Source: Cladorhizidae sp. MBARI D1340-BT2 (taxonomy: Eukaryota > Porifera > Demospongiae > Poecilosclerida > Cladorhizidae). From it: a DNA stretch of 64,000 bases. The stretch spans positions 14,482,984 to 14,546,983 of the forward strand of contig JAQNBH010000010.1 of assembly GCA_028752905.1 (NCBI GenBank), in the 5' to 3' direction. Below, in pieces: positions 1 through 13,333 of this stretch. Both the position numbers and the translations under genes were made by a program. Position 1 is the stretch's first letter. Every line of letters begins with the position of its first letter. The notes beneath the pieces are model-generated. The model had not been told where the DNA came from. It worked only from the letters and a program-made list of their open reading frames with translations, and made no database searches.

Positions 1-170
1 CTGAATCTGTTGAACACGAGTTAAATAGTGGCAAGGAAAAGGATGTGTGGCAGTGTGTAGCAGTTGGCTAAAGTAACAAGCTCATGCATAGACATACCCA
101 AACTGATTGTGTATAAACTCCAGTTTGTTCTCTCATCCACACTCCTTTTTGACATTTCTACAGTATTGTG
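1..170 (+). repeat. Dispersed repeat, copy 1
   Basis: This segment matches 36,765-36,930 in the same orientation. Shared strings include GTTGAACAYGAGTTAAA, AACAAGCTCATGCAT and a TGTATA...CTCCAGTT block, with small indels between them. It carries no convincing reading frame. It lies downstream, in gene sense, of the Cys-rich exon on the minus strand. The second copy also lies next to a decayed relative of that exon, so the pair may be an old duplication of gene-flanking DNA rather than a transposon. I see no terminal inverted repeats. Confidence 0.55.
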
Positions 171-435
171 TGTACCACATTTCCCAAAATACTATAAACT
201 CCCACTGCTTGTTTAAATCCCACACTTATAGATAATATTTAAGAAAATCAGTGCTTAACTGGAAATAGAAATAAATGGCTTAATGAACGCTTAACAGCAT
301 AATTATGTATATTTCCTAAACAAAGCAAATATTCCTCATCTTTCGAATACTTGGCATAAACATTTAGATGTGAGAAGAGAATTAGTCAACTCTTCCACAC
401 TTATACACTTCATTCACTCTACCAGTTCAACTTAC

Positions 436-597
436 CCCAGGGGCAGTCATTGCATTCCATAGTTGTGGAGTTACTATATGACAGTCCAGACCGAGCAAGG
501 TGATTGTCACAACAATGCTCCATTTTAATCATTTCAAAATCTCCTACACAGCCTGTAGCATTATAGCACATCACTTCTTCCTGGGACTTCACAACAA
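436..597 (-). CDS. Cys-rich extracellular-type exon (partial gene)
   Basis: On the minus strand a polypyrimidine acceptor (tctctatttccag) and a strong donor (G|gtaag) bracket 162 nt of open frame, giving 54 residues. The exon starts and ends in phase 1, the symmetrical 1-1 class typical of shuffled extracellular modules. The peptide has seven cysteines including a CC pair, with blocks CYNATGC, EHCCDN and ECNDCPWG, plus potential N-glycosylation sites (NAT, NST). That composition suggests a secreted or cell-surface disulphide-bonded module. I do not recognise a named domain with certainty. Neighbouring exons are not evident within the window, so the gene would continue beyond the left edge or be a remnant. 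It is below the length of usual ORF lists. A decayed relative lies near 37.1 kb. Confidence 0.45.
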
Positions 598-723
598 CTG
601 GAAATAGAGAGTAATATAATTAATGATAGTTTTTTTATGTTTTACTAAAATAATATTTATCACCTCAACATTCTGTAGAAAATCTTTTCCTTCTGGCAGT
701 ATTTAATTTTTTTAAATTTGTTA
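598..723. other. AT-rich intron/intergenic DNA
   Basis: This holds the pyrimidine-rich acceptor of the Cys-rich exon (minus strand) and AT-rich sequence with T runs. I see no gene in it. Confidence 0.4.
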
Positions 724-1165
724 TTAACTCATTACTTACCTGGGGGGGGTCAAAAGTACCCTACTGCAACAAGAGTTTTTGAAAACGATGCTACTGGACC
801 AGTTTTTATCATAGGAAAATGTTTCACATATAATTAGATAGCAAAGTTCATTTTGATATCGAGTTTTGTCTATGATTAGTATATAAGATTCTCGAGTGAA
901 ATGGCTAGGAGTACTTTCACGGCTAAAGAAGTGATAGCCTTCCTGGAGAGTGACGAGGAGTGGAGTGAATTTGAACAGAAAGAAAGCGTGGACGGAGATC
1001 GAGAAGTGCCAGAATATAACAATGAACTCTCTGGGAGTAGCAGAAGTTGCTTCTCACTCAGTACTGGACTCTAGCTTTGTTCAAGAAGATGCTGAACCTG
1101 CTACTCAAGACTCCAAGCTCCTTTCAAAATGTGGTCAAAGTTATGCGATATTGCTATGGTAACTA
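724..1165 (+). pseudogene. piggyBac-like element 5' end with transposase N-terminus
   Basis: A TTAA at 724-727 is followed by CTCATTACTTACC, a run of eight G and TCAAAAGTACCC. This resembles the ends of many animal piggyBac-type transposons, which insert at TTAA. An ORF at 901-1074 (57 codons, ATG to TAG) begins MARSTFTAKEVIAFLES and continues with acidic residues (SDEEWSEFE). This is the style of the acidic N-terminus seen in piggyBac/PGBD proteins. No DDD catalytic core follows. The frame stops at 1072, and tandem repeats begin near 1350. It is therefore a 5' fragment, and no right-hand end with TTAA was found. The call rests on the pairing of a TTAA end with that N-terminal style and is moderate only. 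Confidence 0.4.
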
Positions 1166-1349
1166 TAATGTAAGAAATGTAAAGTTTAGATCATGCAGTA
1201 TCATATGATATATATATTGCCTATACTAATTCCCTTTGGTTTCAAAGATATAGTCGTTTTTAAGGAAAGGGTCAAATTCAACAAATTTTCGTTTATAATG
1301 GTAGGTATTGAGTTAAATATGTGATAGAAATTGAGGTGGTGTTATATAA

Positions 1350-1648
1350 TAAGTCTCTGATGTGGTCTATCTAAAGTTACACTTTGATTCAGCAGTTCAG
1401 AGGCAAAATTCTGGTTTGATCTGCTGTATCTAAAGGTGCCCATTGATTCAGCAGTTCAGATGGCTTAGAAGTCTCTAATCTGATCGATCTTAACCCATTG
1501 ATTCAGCAGTTCAGAGGCAAAAGTCTAGCTTATAAGTCTCTGATATGCTCTATCTAAAGGCACCCATTGATTTAGCAGTTGAGAAGCAAAGGACTGGATT
1601 ATAAGTCTTTTATGTGCTCTACTAAAGGAAGTCTTTAATTCAGCAGCT
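1350..1648 (+). repeat. Minisatellite, ~80-bp unit, about four copies
   Basis: The unit contains AAGTCTCTGATRTGSTCTAT, CTAAAGG, CCATTGATTCAGCAGTTCAG and AGGCAAAA in fixed order. It recurs at about 1354, 1437, 1493 and 1560, then in a decayed form to 1648. Units differ by substitutions and small deletions, so the array is old. It sits between the piggyBac-like 5' fragment and the decayed gene that follows. There is no coding continuity across it. Confidence 0.65.
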
Positions 1649-1654
1649 TCAACC

Positions 1655-3665
1655 AATATGTCCATCATTCCCAGCAGGCATCGCACAGCAGCCAATAGTA
1701 CATGCATCATATGTAACAAAAGGTGGCTGAAAGGAAAGACACCTACAGCCAGGGTGTCAACAGCAACCAGCCAACAGGCGATCGTTGAGAAAGCCAAGAA
1801 ACTGAGTAGAGAGGACATTTTGCTAAGACTGATTGGGAAAGGACGACATGGTCGCAAATGACATATCATATCACATACCATGCATGAATGCATTCAAGGC
1901 AACACGAGTCCCGAATGGTAAATCTGCACAGAAGAATCTGTATGATGTGGCTTTGAATCAACTGGTGAAACAGCTAGAAATATTGCTGTTCCTTTCAGGA
2001 GAAATTTGGCTTCCTGATCAAGTCCTTGCGGGACAACTACCAGGTGATTCTCCGTGAGCTAGAAGTAAAGACTGCAGACACGTATAGGACCAACAAGTCA
2101 AAATACCGATCTGCAGGCCCAGGAAAAAGTGATGAAGTTTCAGCCCTCCTACGAATGATACAGATCATGGCTAGTGGGTGTAAAGTTGACATAGTCAACT
2201 TCATCGGTACTCATGAATGCAGCACATCACTGTTCAATGAAGATGAAACCATGAGAGTTGCAGGAACAAAGGCCAGTCTAGTTCAAGTCTTGAAGGAGGA
2301 CACCAAAGTGAACACTGCTCCTGCTACCACTACAGAAAAGGAAGACGGCAGTCATAGTAGATGCTATGCATGCTTTTCGTCACTGGTCTTCCACAGAGAT
2401 GAAACAGTTGGAGCTATTGCAGGGTGCTACAGAACCAATCTTCTGATAGATGTACCTGATGGCACAGCCATCATACATTTCTGCTGTGTCAGATACAACT
2501 CACTGATCCTGAAGTCTTCAGACTGGCAGCATAGGTACACCCAGTCACAACAACAAAGGCAGTTTGAAATCAGTGAGCAGTACAGAGACCCTGACCCGCA
2601 GGAGTTCTTCTCTGTGTCTGCCAACAAAGCTGAACTTCTGAGCTTCCTGTGGGAGACATGGTGCCGAGAGGAGCAGCTTGCTCCAACTATAGGTTCGACC
2701 AGATTGTACCTGGGTGGTGGCTTCAAAGAAGAAACAAACAGTGTACTGCTTACAGAGAGTACAGTCACTGATGTCAATGCTTTGGAGTCCACTCAACAAG
2801 AGGCTGATACTAGGGTCATACTGCATTCTGTGTACAGTGTCCAGAACGAGAAGGTGGACTGAGTGATCATACATGCAAATGTTACAGATATCATTGTTAT
2901 ATGTGTGTACTATGCTGCAACATTGCTGAAAGATTTGCCTGAACTATGGGTTCGAACTGCACAAGAAAGTTATCTACCAATCCATGAGATTGCTGCTGCA
3001 CTGGGACCTGCAAGCAGCCGAGGACTTCCCTTCATTCACAGTCTGAGTGGATGCGACATCACCAGCTACCCCTACTTAACTGGGAAGAAGGTGTGGCTTA
3101 CAGCAGCAAAACAACTGACATTTTGGCATGGAAGACTTTGCAGATGTGATGATCAGGGTCCAGCTTGGATCACAGCAGATGTTATCAACCAAGCAAAGGA
3201 GCTCATAGTCGCTGTATATACCAACAAGGGTGATGATTTCGAGGGCTCAGACCTTGGAAGGCTCAGAGTTCACAAGTTCCTAAACAACAAGTCTACTCTC
3301 CTGAAATTGCTACTATCCACAGAGAATGCATTCCTACAACATCTCAAATGTGTGGCATTAGTGACAGCAATCGACAAGAGTGCTCACATTTGCAAGCAGA
3401 GAGTTTAAACTTGTGAGAATTTTGGGTGGGCCATGGATGATGGAAGCTGGTAATAGTGCAATCCATACACCCAGCCTGGCCACAGCAGATGATGCAATCA
3501 ATCACCTGGGGTTGTACTAAGGGCTGAAAAAGAAACTTCTCATGTGGAAAGAAAAACATAGCCTGTTATATAGGCTGCCGGTGTCAGGGTCGAAAAAGAA
3601 GTGCAGCCATGCCCACTACACTGCCACCTTCGACAGCAGCAGTGAATCGGAAAGCGATAACTAAC
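1655..3665 (+). pseudogene. Decayed repetitive invertebrate gene, PIN/FEN-like EADTR-DTD-GCDTTS family
   Basis: Reading across several frames gives one familiar layout. An N-terminal CxxC zinc-binding segment (CIICNKRW, near 1695) is followed by VANDISYHIPC (1855-1880). A long middle part (2026-2862) ends in QQEADTRVILHS. After an in-frame TGA (2860-2862) come NVTDIIVICVYYAA and FIHSLSGCDITSYPYLTGKK (about 3040-3090), then a Cys-containing tail (GCRCQG, near 3570). Acidic residues spaced as E-A-D, D-T-D and G-C-D recall PIN/FEN nucleases. That is pattern-based inference. Copies of this family are widespread and repetitive in cnidarian, mollusc and sponge genomes and behave like mobile-element genes. 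This one has a frameshift near 1850, the TGA at 2860, and multiple stops after 3408, so it is not functional. Confidence 0.6.
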
Positions 3666-5396
3666 AGCACCAATGTAGTTTAGACTTGTGTATTTTATTA
3701 GCTATAAGGTACAAGGTACATACATTATTCACCAAAAACAATTATCACACACACACTTACATAAGCATACACAAACTCACCCCCACACACACACACTCTC
3801 TCACCCATACACACAACAGGCAAACACACATGCACACTCTGTCATGCACACACCCCACACACCTAACACAATACAAATAAACCCACATATACACACCATA
3901 CACACAATCTCACACTCACACTCTCTCACACACACACACCACACACAGAAACACACACACAACACACACAACACACATATAAATATATATATATATATAC
4001 TAACACCAAACAAACAAATAAACACAAACATTAAAACTAAACCACACAAACACCACACACACTACACAAATACACACACATACACACCACACCACCACAC
4101 ACTCTGTCACACATATACATATACACACAACACAGCACACACATTCCCACATTCGTAGACAAACACTCGCTCATGTGCGCACACCACATACACAAACAAA
4201 ACAAACATCACACATCTCATAACACAGAAACAAGCATACACACCACACACACACACACACATAGATAAACCACACAAACGCAACCTCCACATCACACATC
4301 AGAAAACACACACCCCTACACACTCAAACACGTAAAACACATACACACCACACACACACAATGGCACACACTTTCTCTCACATGCAACCGCACAGATAAA
4401 TGGTACACACACACACGTCAAACACACACACATCACACAGACACATGCAAACACACTCTCACACACATAAACCCCACCACATGCACTCAAACAAATACAC
4501 ACCTCACACACACTACATACACTCACATGACATAAATACACTCTCACACACATCACAAAAACACGCAAACACACCACATACCATGCACCCCACATAAACC
4601 ACACATAAACATACACACATACATACACACACACCACACCACACACACCACATACATGCACACACACACACACACAAATGCCTAAACACAAACTCACACA
4701 CACAAGCACACAGCATACACATGCATACACAACATACTCACGCATACACATACACAAATATAGGGTGTAACACACACCACACAGAAACACATACACCTAC
4801 AGACACCACACACCACAAACACTACAACCACACACCATACAAAGGCACACACAAACACACATACACACAACACACCCATACACATATATAAACAATGACG
4901 CAAACACAAAGTTCATACACATATCACACAAGCACACACATGATTTTCACGCACACACACACACCACACACAGTACAAAAATGTACACTCACCACACAAA
5001 CACACACCCTCTGCCCCCACACCCCACACAAACACACGCAGACCCTTACACACATACACACCCCACACAACACATAAATACACTTTCACAAGCACACACA
5101 TGACACACACATACCTCACACCACACAAACGAACACAATTACATACCACTCAAACATGCATGTACACAGTCTCACACTGACATATCATACATACATACAC
5201 ACATACACACATAACATAAACACACATACATCCCAGTGATTCCACAAACACATATAACTACACGCATGTACTACACTAGGCACATACAAGCACACACCGC
5301 ATGCCACATCTCACACACAGTCACATACACATAAACACACATCACATAAACACTCACAAACAAACACGCATACACAACTAACCACATAAACATCTA

Positions 5397-5690
5397 TTTT
5401 TAAGAGCCTTTTTTTCTACAAAGTTCAAATGGCATGTGGGTGTGCAGCTTATCAGGTTGGCTCCCAATGGCAGTGTAATTCTAGTAGCCCACATGGAAGA
5501 CAACCCTGATGAAGTGCTGCACTCACAGGAAGTTTGAAGTGGATTGCACTATTTGTTACAAGACAAACCCAGAGAGAATAGAAAGTGTGTCCGATATGTA
5601 ATAGAAGACTAGTAGATATCTTTTTTCTGGCAGTATCATATCTTGCATGGGAAGTATTGGGAACAAGTTTTGGGTCCATGAAAAACAAAC
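5397..5690 (+). repeat. Non-CA spacer of the macrosatellite, copy 1
   Basis: This spacer begins TTTTTAAGAGCC, then TTCTACAAAGTTCAAATG and GTGTGCAGCTTATCAGG. It passes through CACATGGAAGACAACCC and ends at TTTTGGGTCCATGAAAAA. It is shorter than copies 2 and 3, lacking the GGGTTACCATTACTCC segment. It is flanked on both sides by CA satellite. No coding capacity is convincing. Confidence 0.8.
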
Positions 5691-7739
5691 AACACAATTA
5701 CATACACTCAAACAGATCATACACCACACACTACATCCACACACCATGCAAAGGCTCACACTCACTAAAAACAACACCCGCTGCACATACAAACACACAC
5801 ATATACACACACATAGCTACACACATACAAACATATGACACAAACAAATACATAGAGACATTCAGATACACACCACACAAGCATACACATACCCTCTCTC
5901 TATCACACACTCACTTACACAAGCACACACACTCACCCACACACACACACACTCTATCACCCATACACACAACAGGCAAACACACATGCACACTCTGTAA
6001 TGCACACACACCACACACCTAACGCAATACAAATAAACCCACATATACACACCATACACACAATCTCACACTCACACTCTCTCTCACACACACACCACAC
6101 ACATAGAAACACACACACACAACACACACATAAATATATATATATATACTAACACCAAACAAACAAATAAACACAAACATTCAAACTAAACCACACAAAC
6201 AACACACACACTACACAAATATACACACATACACATCACACACCACACAACCACACACTCTCACAAACATACATACACACACCACACAACACACACATTC
6301 CCACATTCATACACAAACACTCGCTCATGTGCCCACACTACATACACAAACAAAACAAACATCACACATCTCACAACACAGAAACAAGCATACACACCTC
6401 ACCCACACACACACATAGATAAACCACACAAACGCAACCTACACATCACACATCACAAAACACACACCCCTACACACTGAAACACGTAAAACACATACAC
6501 ACCACACACACACAATGGCACACACTTTCTCTCACACGCAACCGCACACATAAATGGTACACACACACACACACACACCACACAGGCATATGCAAACACA
6601 CTCTCACACACATAAACCCCACCACATGCACTCAAACAAATACACACCTCACACACACAACATACACTCACATGACATAAACACTCTCACACACATCACA
6701 AAAACACGCAAACACACCACATACCATGCACACCACATAAACCACACATAAACATACACACATACATACACACACACCACACCACACACACCACATACAT
6801 GCACACATACACACACACAAATGCCTAAACACAAACTCACACACAAGCACACAGCATACACATGCATACAAAACATACTCATGCATACACATACACACCA
6901 CACAAATATAGGGTGTAACACACACCACACAGACACCACACACAACAAATACTACAACCACACACCACACAAAGGCACACACAAACACACATACACACTT
7001 CACACACATACACACATATATAAACAATGACACAAACACAAAGTTCATACACATATCACACAAGCACACACATGATTTTCACACGCACACACACACCACA
7101 CACAGTACAAAAATGTACACTCACCACACAAACACATTCCCTCCCCCACACCTCACACAAACACACACACAACCTAACACACATACACACACACCCAAAC
7201 ACATAAATTCACTTTAACAAGCACTAACACACGACACACACATACCTCACATCATACCAACAAACACAAACACACACAGCACACACCACTCAAACATGCA
7301 TGCACACACTGTCTCACACTGACATACCATACACACATAACATAAACACACATACATCCCAGTGCCCACAAACACATGTAACTACACACACACCACCACA
7401 CTCGGCACATGCAAGAACACACCGCATGCCACATCATCACACACAGTCACATACACATAAACACACATCACATAAACACACAACAATAAACACTCACAAA
7501 CAAACACACATACACAACTAACTACAAAAACACGCCCATACACAAACGCATGACCCCACACACAGAGACACAACACACAAACACACACATACATACAGAG
7601 ATGCAACACACAAACACAGACATACACGTTACACATCACAAAAAACAAACACATAAACAGACACTCCTCAGACTCAACAAGCATATACACACACCAAACA
7701 CACACCACAAACACGGCCTTAGGGTATCATTAATAGCTG

Positions 7740-8200
7740 CAAAAGAACATCATGACTATTTTTAATAGCCTTTTTTCTACAAAGTTCAAATGTCCTGTGG
7801 GTGTGCAGCTTATCAGGTTGGCTCCCAATGGGTTACCATTACTCCACCAACAGAGTAATACTAGTAGCCCACATGGAAGACAACCCTGATGAAGTGCTGC
7901 ACTCACAGGGAGTTTGAAGTGGATTGCACTATTTGTTACAAGACAAACCCAGAGAGAATAGAAAGTGTGTCCGATATGTAATAGAAGACTAGTAGATATC
8001 TTTGTTCTGCCAGTATCATATCTTGCATGGGAAGTATTGGGAACAAGTTTTGGGTCCATGAAAAAAATAGCACTAAGACAAAAACTGCTAAACCCCATCT
8101 TCCACTAAGAACATCAACAACATCAAGACTACTTGATACAACATGGCCATGTTTATTGAAAGTAGAATAATTGAGCAAAGAATATCTGAGAGTAAGTGAA
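7740..8200 (+). repeat. Non-CA spacer of the macrosatellite, copy 2
   Basis: This has the same start and landmarks as copy 1. It extends on the right into GCACTAAGACAAAAACTGC, the CATGGCCATGTTTATTGAAAG block and CAGAATAATTGAGCAA-like sequence before CA repeats resume. The left edge carries GGTATCATTAATAGCTGCA, shared with copy 3. Confidence 0.8.
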
Positions 8201-9412
8201 TATGCTAAAACACACACACACATCACACACACACACACCACACAGGCATAATTATGCAAACACACTCTCACACACATAAACCCCACCACATGCACTCAAA
8301 CAAATAAACACTCCACACACAAAGCATACACTCACATGACATAAACACACTCTCACACACATCACAAAAACACAAAAACACACCACATACCATGCACCCC
8401 ACATAAACCACACATAAACATGCACACTTACATACACATTCACCACACCACACATACCACATACATCCACACACAAACACACAAATGCCACAATAACCTA
8501 CACACAAACTCACACACACAAGCACTCAGCATACACATGCATACACAACATACACACACATACACACACAACACACAAATATAGGGTGTAAAACACACCA
8601 CACAGAAACACATACACTCACAGACACAACACACCACAAACACTACACCCGCACACCACACAAAGGCACACAAAAAAACACACACACACAACACATACAT
8701 ACACACATATATAAAAATTACAAACACAAAGTTCATACACACATCACACAAGCACACACATGATTTTCACGCACACACACGCACTACACACAGTTCAAAA
8801 ATGTACACTCACCACACTAGCACATCCCTCCCCCGCACCACGCCACACAAACACACACACACTCTTACACATTTACACACCTCATACAAACATAAATACA
8901 CTTTCACAAGCACACACATCACACATACACACCTCACACCACACAAACAAACACAAATACACACAGCACACACCACTCAAACATGCATGCACACACTCTC
9001 ATCCCACTGACATACCATACACACATACACACATAACATAAACACACATACATCCCAGTGATCCCACAAACACATATAACTACACACACACACCACACTC
9101 GGCACATACAAGCACACACTGCATGCCACATCATCACACACAGTCACATACACATAAACACACAACAATAAACACTCACAAACAAACACACATACACAAC
9201 TAACTACATAAACATGCCCATACACAAACGCATGACCCCACACACAGAGACACAACACACAACACACAAACACACACATAGATACAGAGACACAACACAC
9301 AAACACACACATACACGTTACACATCACAAAAAACAAACACATAAACAGACACTCCTCAGACTCAACAAGCATATACACACACCAAACACAAACCACAAA
9401 CACAGCCTTAGG

Positions 9413-10115
9413 GTATCATTAATAGCTGCAAAAGAACATCATGACTATTTTTAATAGCCTTTTTTCTACAAAGTTCAAATGTCCTGTGGGTGTGCAGCTT
9501 ATCAGGTTGGCTCCCAATGGGTTACCATTACTCCACCAACAGAGTAATACTAGTAGCCCACATGGAAGACAACCCTGATGAAGTGATGCACTCACAAGAA
9601 GTTTGAAGTTGATTGCATTTTTGTTAGAAGTTCCTGTAGTTGTGCAGCTTATCAGGTTGGCTCCCAATGGGTTACCATGACTACACCAACAGTGTAACAC
9701 TAGTAGCCCACATGGAAGACAACCCTGATGAAATACTGCTGCACTCACAGGGAGTTTGAAGTTGAGTGCACTATTTGTTCCAAGATAAACCCAGAGAGAA
9801 TAGAAAGTGTGTCCGATATGTAATAGAAGACTAGTAGATATATTTTTTCTGCCAGTATCATATCTTGCATGGGAAGTATTGGGAACAAGTTTTGGGTCCA
9901 TGAAAAAAATAGCACTAAGCCAAAAAGTGCTAAACCCCATCTTCCACTAAGAACATTAACAACATCAAGACTACTTGATACAACATGGCCATGTTTATTG
10001 AAAGCAGAATAATTGAGCAAGAATATCTGAGAGTAAATGAATATGTATATATTATATATATGTTTATGGATCCTTTTTTCTCTCTCTTTCTGCCTCTGTG
10101 TGTGTGTGTGTTTTC
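9413..10115 (+). repeat. Non-CA spacer of the macrosatellite, copy 3, with internal doubling
   Basis: Here a unit of about 150 bp is present twice in tandem. It runs from GTGTGCAGCTTATCAGGTTG through CACATGGAAGACAACCC to GAAGTTTGAAGTTGATTGC, at about 9,489 and 9,640. The same doubling is seen in copy 4. The right part (about 9,590-10,115) reappears in inverted orientation at 53,068-53,475. Confidence 0.75.
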
Positions 10116-10789
10116 AACTTCTTTGACCTTATCCTCTTCACACAGAGGGCTGAGAAAGAATGAAATCAGGCAGCATAAGAGTTACTCGACCAATGGGCAG
10201 GAGTTTTTCCCACATCACCAAGCCTTCTTTCCTCCCACCAGGCCCCCACCCTATCCAAAATATTTTTCTTTAAATTGCAATGAAGATAAGAGCAAGGATA
10301 ACAGGTGTTATATATTCGAACAGGGGGAATAATTAGACTGTGTTAGGAGGAGTAGAAACAGGACTTTCAAGGGATGGACACAGAGTTTCATAAGGCTAAG
10401 TGAGGATTAGGGTGCAGGAGTGATTGTCAACCATTTGGAACTGGCAAGCCTATTACATCATTGATCAAATTCGTAATCTCTATTAGGATTACCAAGTGTT
10501 TAGCCCTGTTGGATTAGCTGATTGCACTGTATTAGTAGTGTAGTTATGTCACTTTTGTAATACAGCAACCATAGCAAAATAAGTTATAGGACTCTTTTGA
10601 AGGGCACAGGCTAGACTTATTCTGTCATTTTTGTTGTTCCTGCTTGCATGAATTCACTAACCATATCCATGGGCATTATAGGAAATAACTTAATTAATCA
10701 GAGTATGAGAAAGAGCTTAGCAAGGAACTTATGAAGGATAAGATTATAGCTCATTTCCATTGCAATTTACATTCCTTTAAAATACAGCA
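10116..10789 (+). repeat. Non-satellite block, left part of segmental duplication copy A
   Basis: A segment at about 10,160-10,625 matches 53,468-53,935 directly. Both hold AAGAGTTACTCGACCAATGG, GGCAGGAGTTTTTCCCA and AGGACTTTCAAGGG. In copy A it is surrounded by CA satellite. In copy B it runs straight on into the sequence that copy A has only after 13,835. No gene was recognised. Confidence 0.75.
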
Positions 10790-13333
10790 AATATACACAC
10801 ATACACACCACCATACACATACACACACACACTACACATGCACATACAAGCACACTCTCACACACATACACCCCACCACATGCACTCATACAAATGTACA
10901 CTCCATAAACATACACAACATACACTCTCACCACAACAACACACTCACAACACAAAAAAACACCAACACACCACATACCATGCATCATACACAAATCAAA
11001 CATAAACACACACACAGACATACACACACACCACACCACAAACACACTACACACATACACACACAAATGCACAAACACCACACATCTCACACCCAAGCAC
11101 ACACAACACACACAGAATAGCACACACCATAGATATGCATACACAATATACACACACACACATAAGCACCACATGAGTACACAGTAACACACCACACAAA
11201 AACACACACTGAACCACCACACACCACACAAACACAGTCACACACCACACACAATACAAACACAGTCACACACCACACACAATACAAACACACAATTACA
11301 TACACTCAAACAGATCATACACCACACACTACATCCACACACCATGCAAAGGCTCACACTCACTAAAAACAATACATGCTGCACATACAAACACACATAC
11401 ATACACACACATAGCTACACACATACAAACATATGACATAAACAAATACATAGAGACATTCAAATACTCACCACACAAGCACACACATATACTCTCTCTA
11501 TCACACACACACTTACACAAGCATGCACACACTCACCCACACACACACACACTCTCTCACCCATACACACAACAGGCAAAAAAAACATGCACACTCTGTC
11601 ATGCACACACACCACACACCTAACATAATACAAATAAACCCACATATACACACCATACACACAATCTCACACTAACACTCTCACACACACACACCACACA
11701 CATAAAACACACACACAACACACACATAAATATATATATATATATATACTAACACCAAACAAACAAATAAACACAAACATTAAAACTAAACCACACAAAC
11801 ACCACACACACTACAAAAATACACACACATACACATCACACACCATACCACCACACACTGTCACACATATACATATACACACAACACAGCACACACATTC
11901 CCACATTCGTACACAAACACACGCTCATGTGCGCACACCACATACACAAACAAAACAAACATACACACATCACACAACACAGAAACAAGCATACACACCA
12001 CACACACACACACACACATAGATAAACCACACAAACGCAACCTACACATCACACATCAGAAAACACACACCCCTACACACTCAAACACGTAAAACACATA
12101 CACACCACACACACACAATGGCACACACTTTCTCTCACATGCAACCGCACAGATAAATGGTACACACACACACACATCACACACACACACATCACACAGG
12201 CATATGCAAACACACTCTCACACACATAAACCCCACCACATGCACTCAAACAAATACACACCTCACACACACTACATACACTCACATGACATAAATACAC
12301 TCTCACACACATCACAAAAACACGCAAACACACCACATACCATGCACCCCACATAAACCACACATAAACATACACACATACATACACACACACCACACCA
12401 CACACACCACATACATGCACACATACACACACACAAATGCCTAAACACAAACTCACACACAAGCACACAGCATACACATGCATACAAAACATACTCATGC
12501 ATACACATACACACCACACAAATATAGGGTGTAACACACACCACACAGACACCACACACCTACAGACACCACACACCACAAACACTACAACCACACACCA
12601 CACAAAGGCACACACAAACACACATACACACAACACACCCATACACATATAAACAATGACGCAAACACAAAGTTCATACACATATCACACAAGCACACAC
12701 ATGATTTTCACGCACACACACACACCACACACAGTACAAAAATGTACACTCACCACAAAAACACACACCCTCTGCTCCCACAACCCACACAAACACACGC
12801 AGACCCTTACACACATACACACCCCACACAACACATAAATACACTTTCACAAGCACACACATGACACACACATATCTCACACCACACAAACGAACACAAT
12901 TACACACCACTCAAACATGCATGTACACAGTCTCACACTGACATATCATACACACATACACAAATACACACATAACATAAACACACATACATCCCAGTGA
13001 TCCCACAAACACATATAACTACACGCATGTACTACACTAGGCACATACAAGCACACACCGCATGCCACATCTCACACACAGTCACATACACATAAACACA
13101 CATCACATAAACACTCACAAACAAACACGCATACACAACTAACCACATAAACATGCCCACACACAAATGCATGACCACACACACAGAGACACAACACACA
13201 AACACAGACATACACACTACACATCACAAAAAACAAACACATAAACACATACCCTCACACTCAACAAGCATATACACACACCAAACACACGCGTCAGACA
13301 CGGCCTTAGGGTATGCAAAAGAACATCATGACT

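Noticed and set aside
1525..1893. Minus-strand 122-residue frame
   Set aside because: Antisense of the zinc-finger start of the EADTR-family pseudogene, with no domain of its own.
3688..13217. Dozens of long Thr/His-rich (plus) and Val/Cys-rich (minus) open frames
   Set aside because: They translate the CA-rich satellite. They have no stops because the repeat lacks G on one strand, and they show no protein-like composition or domain.
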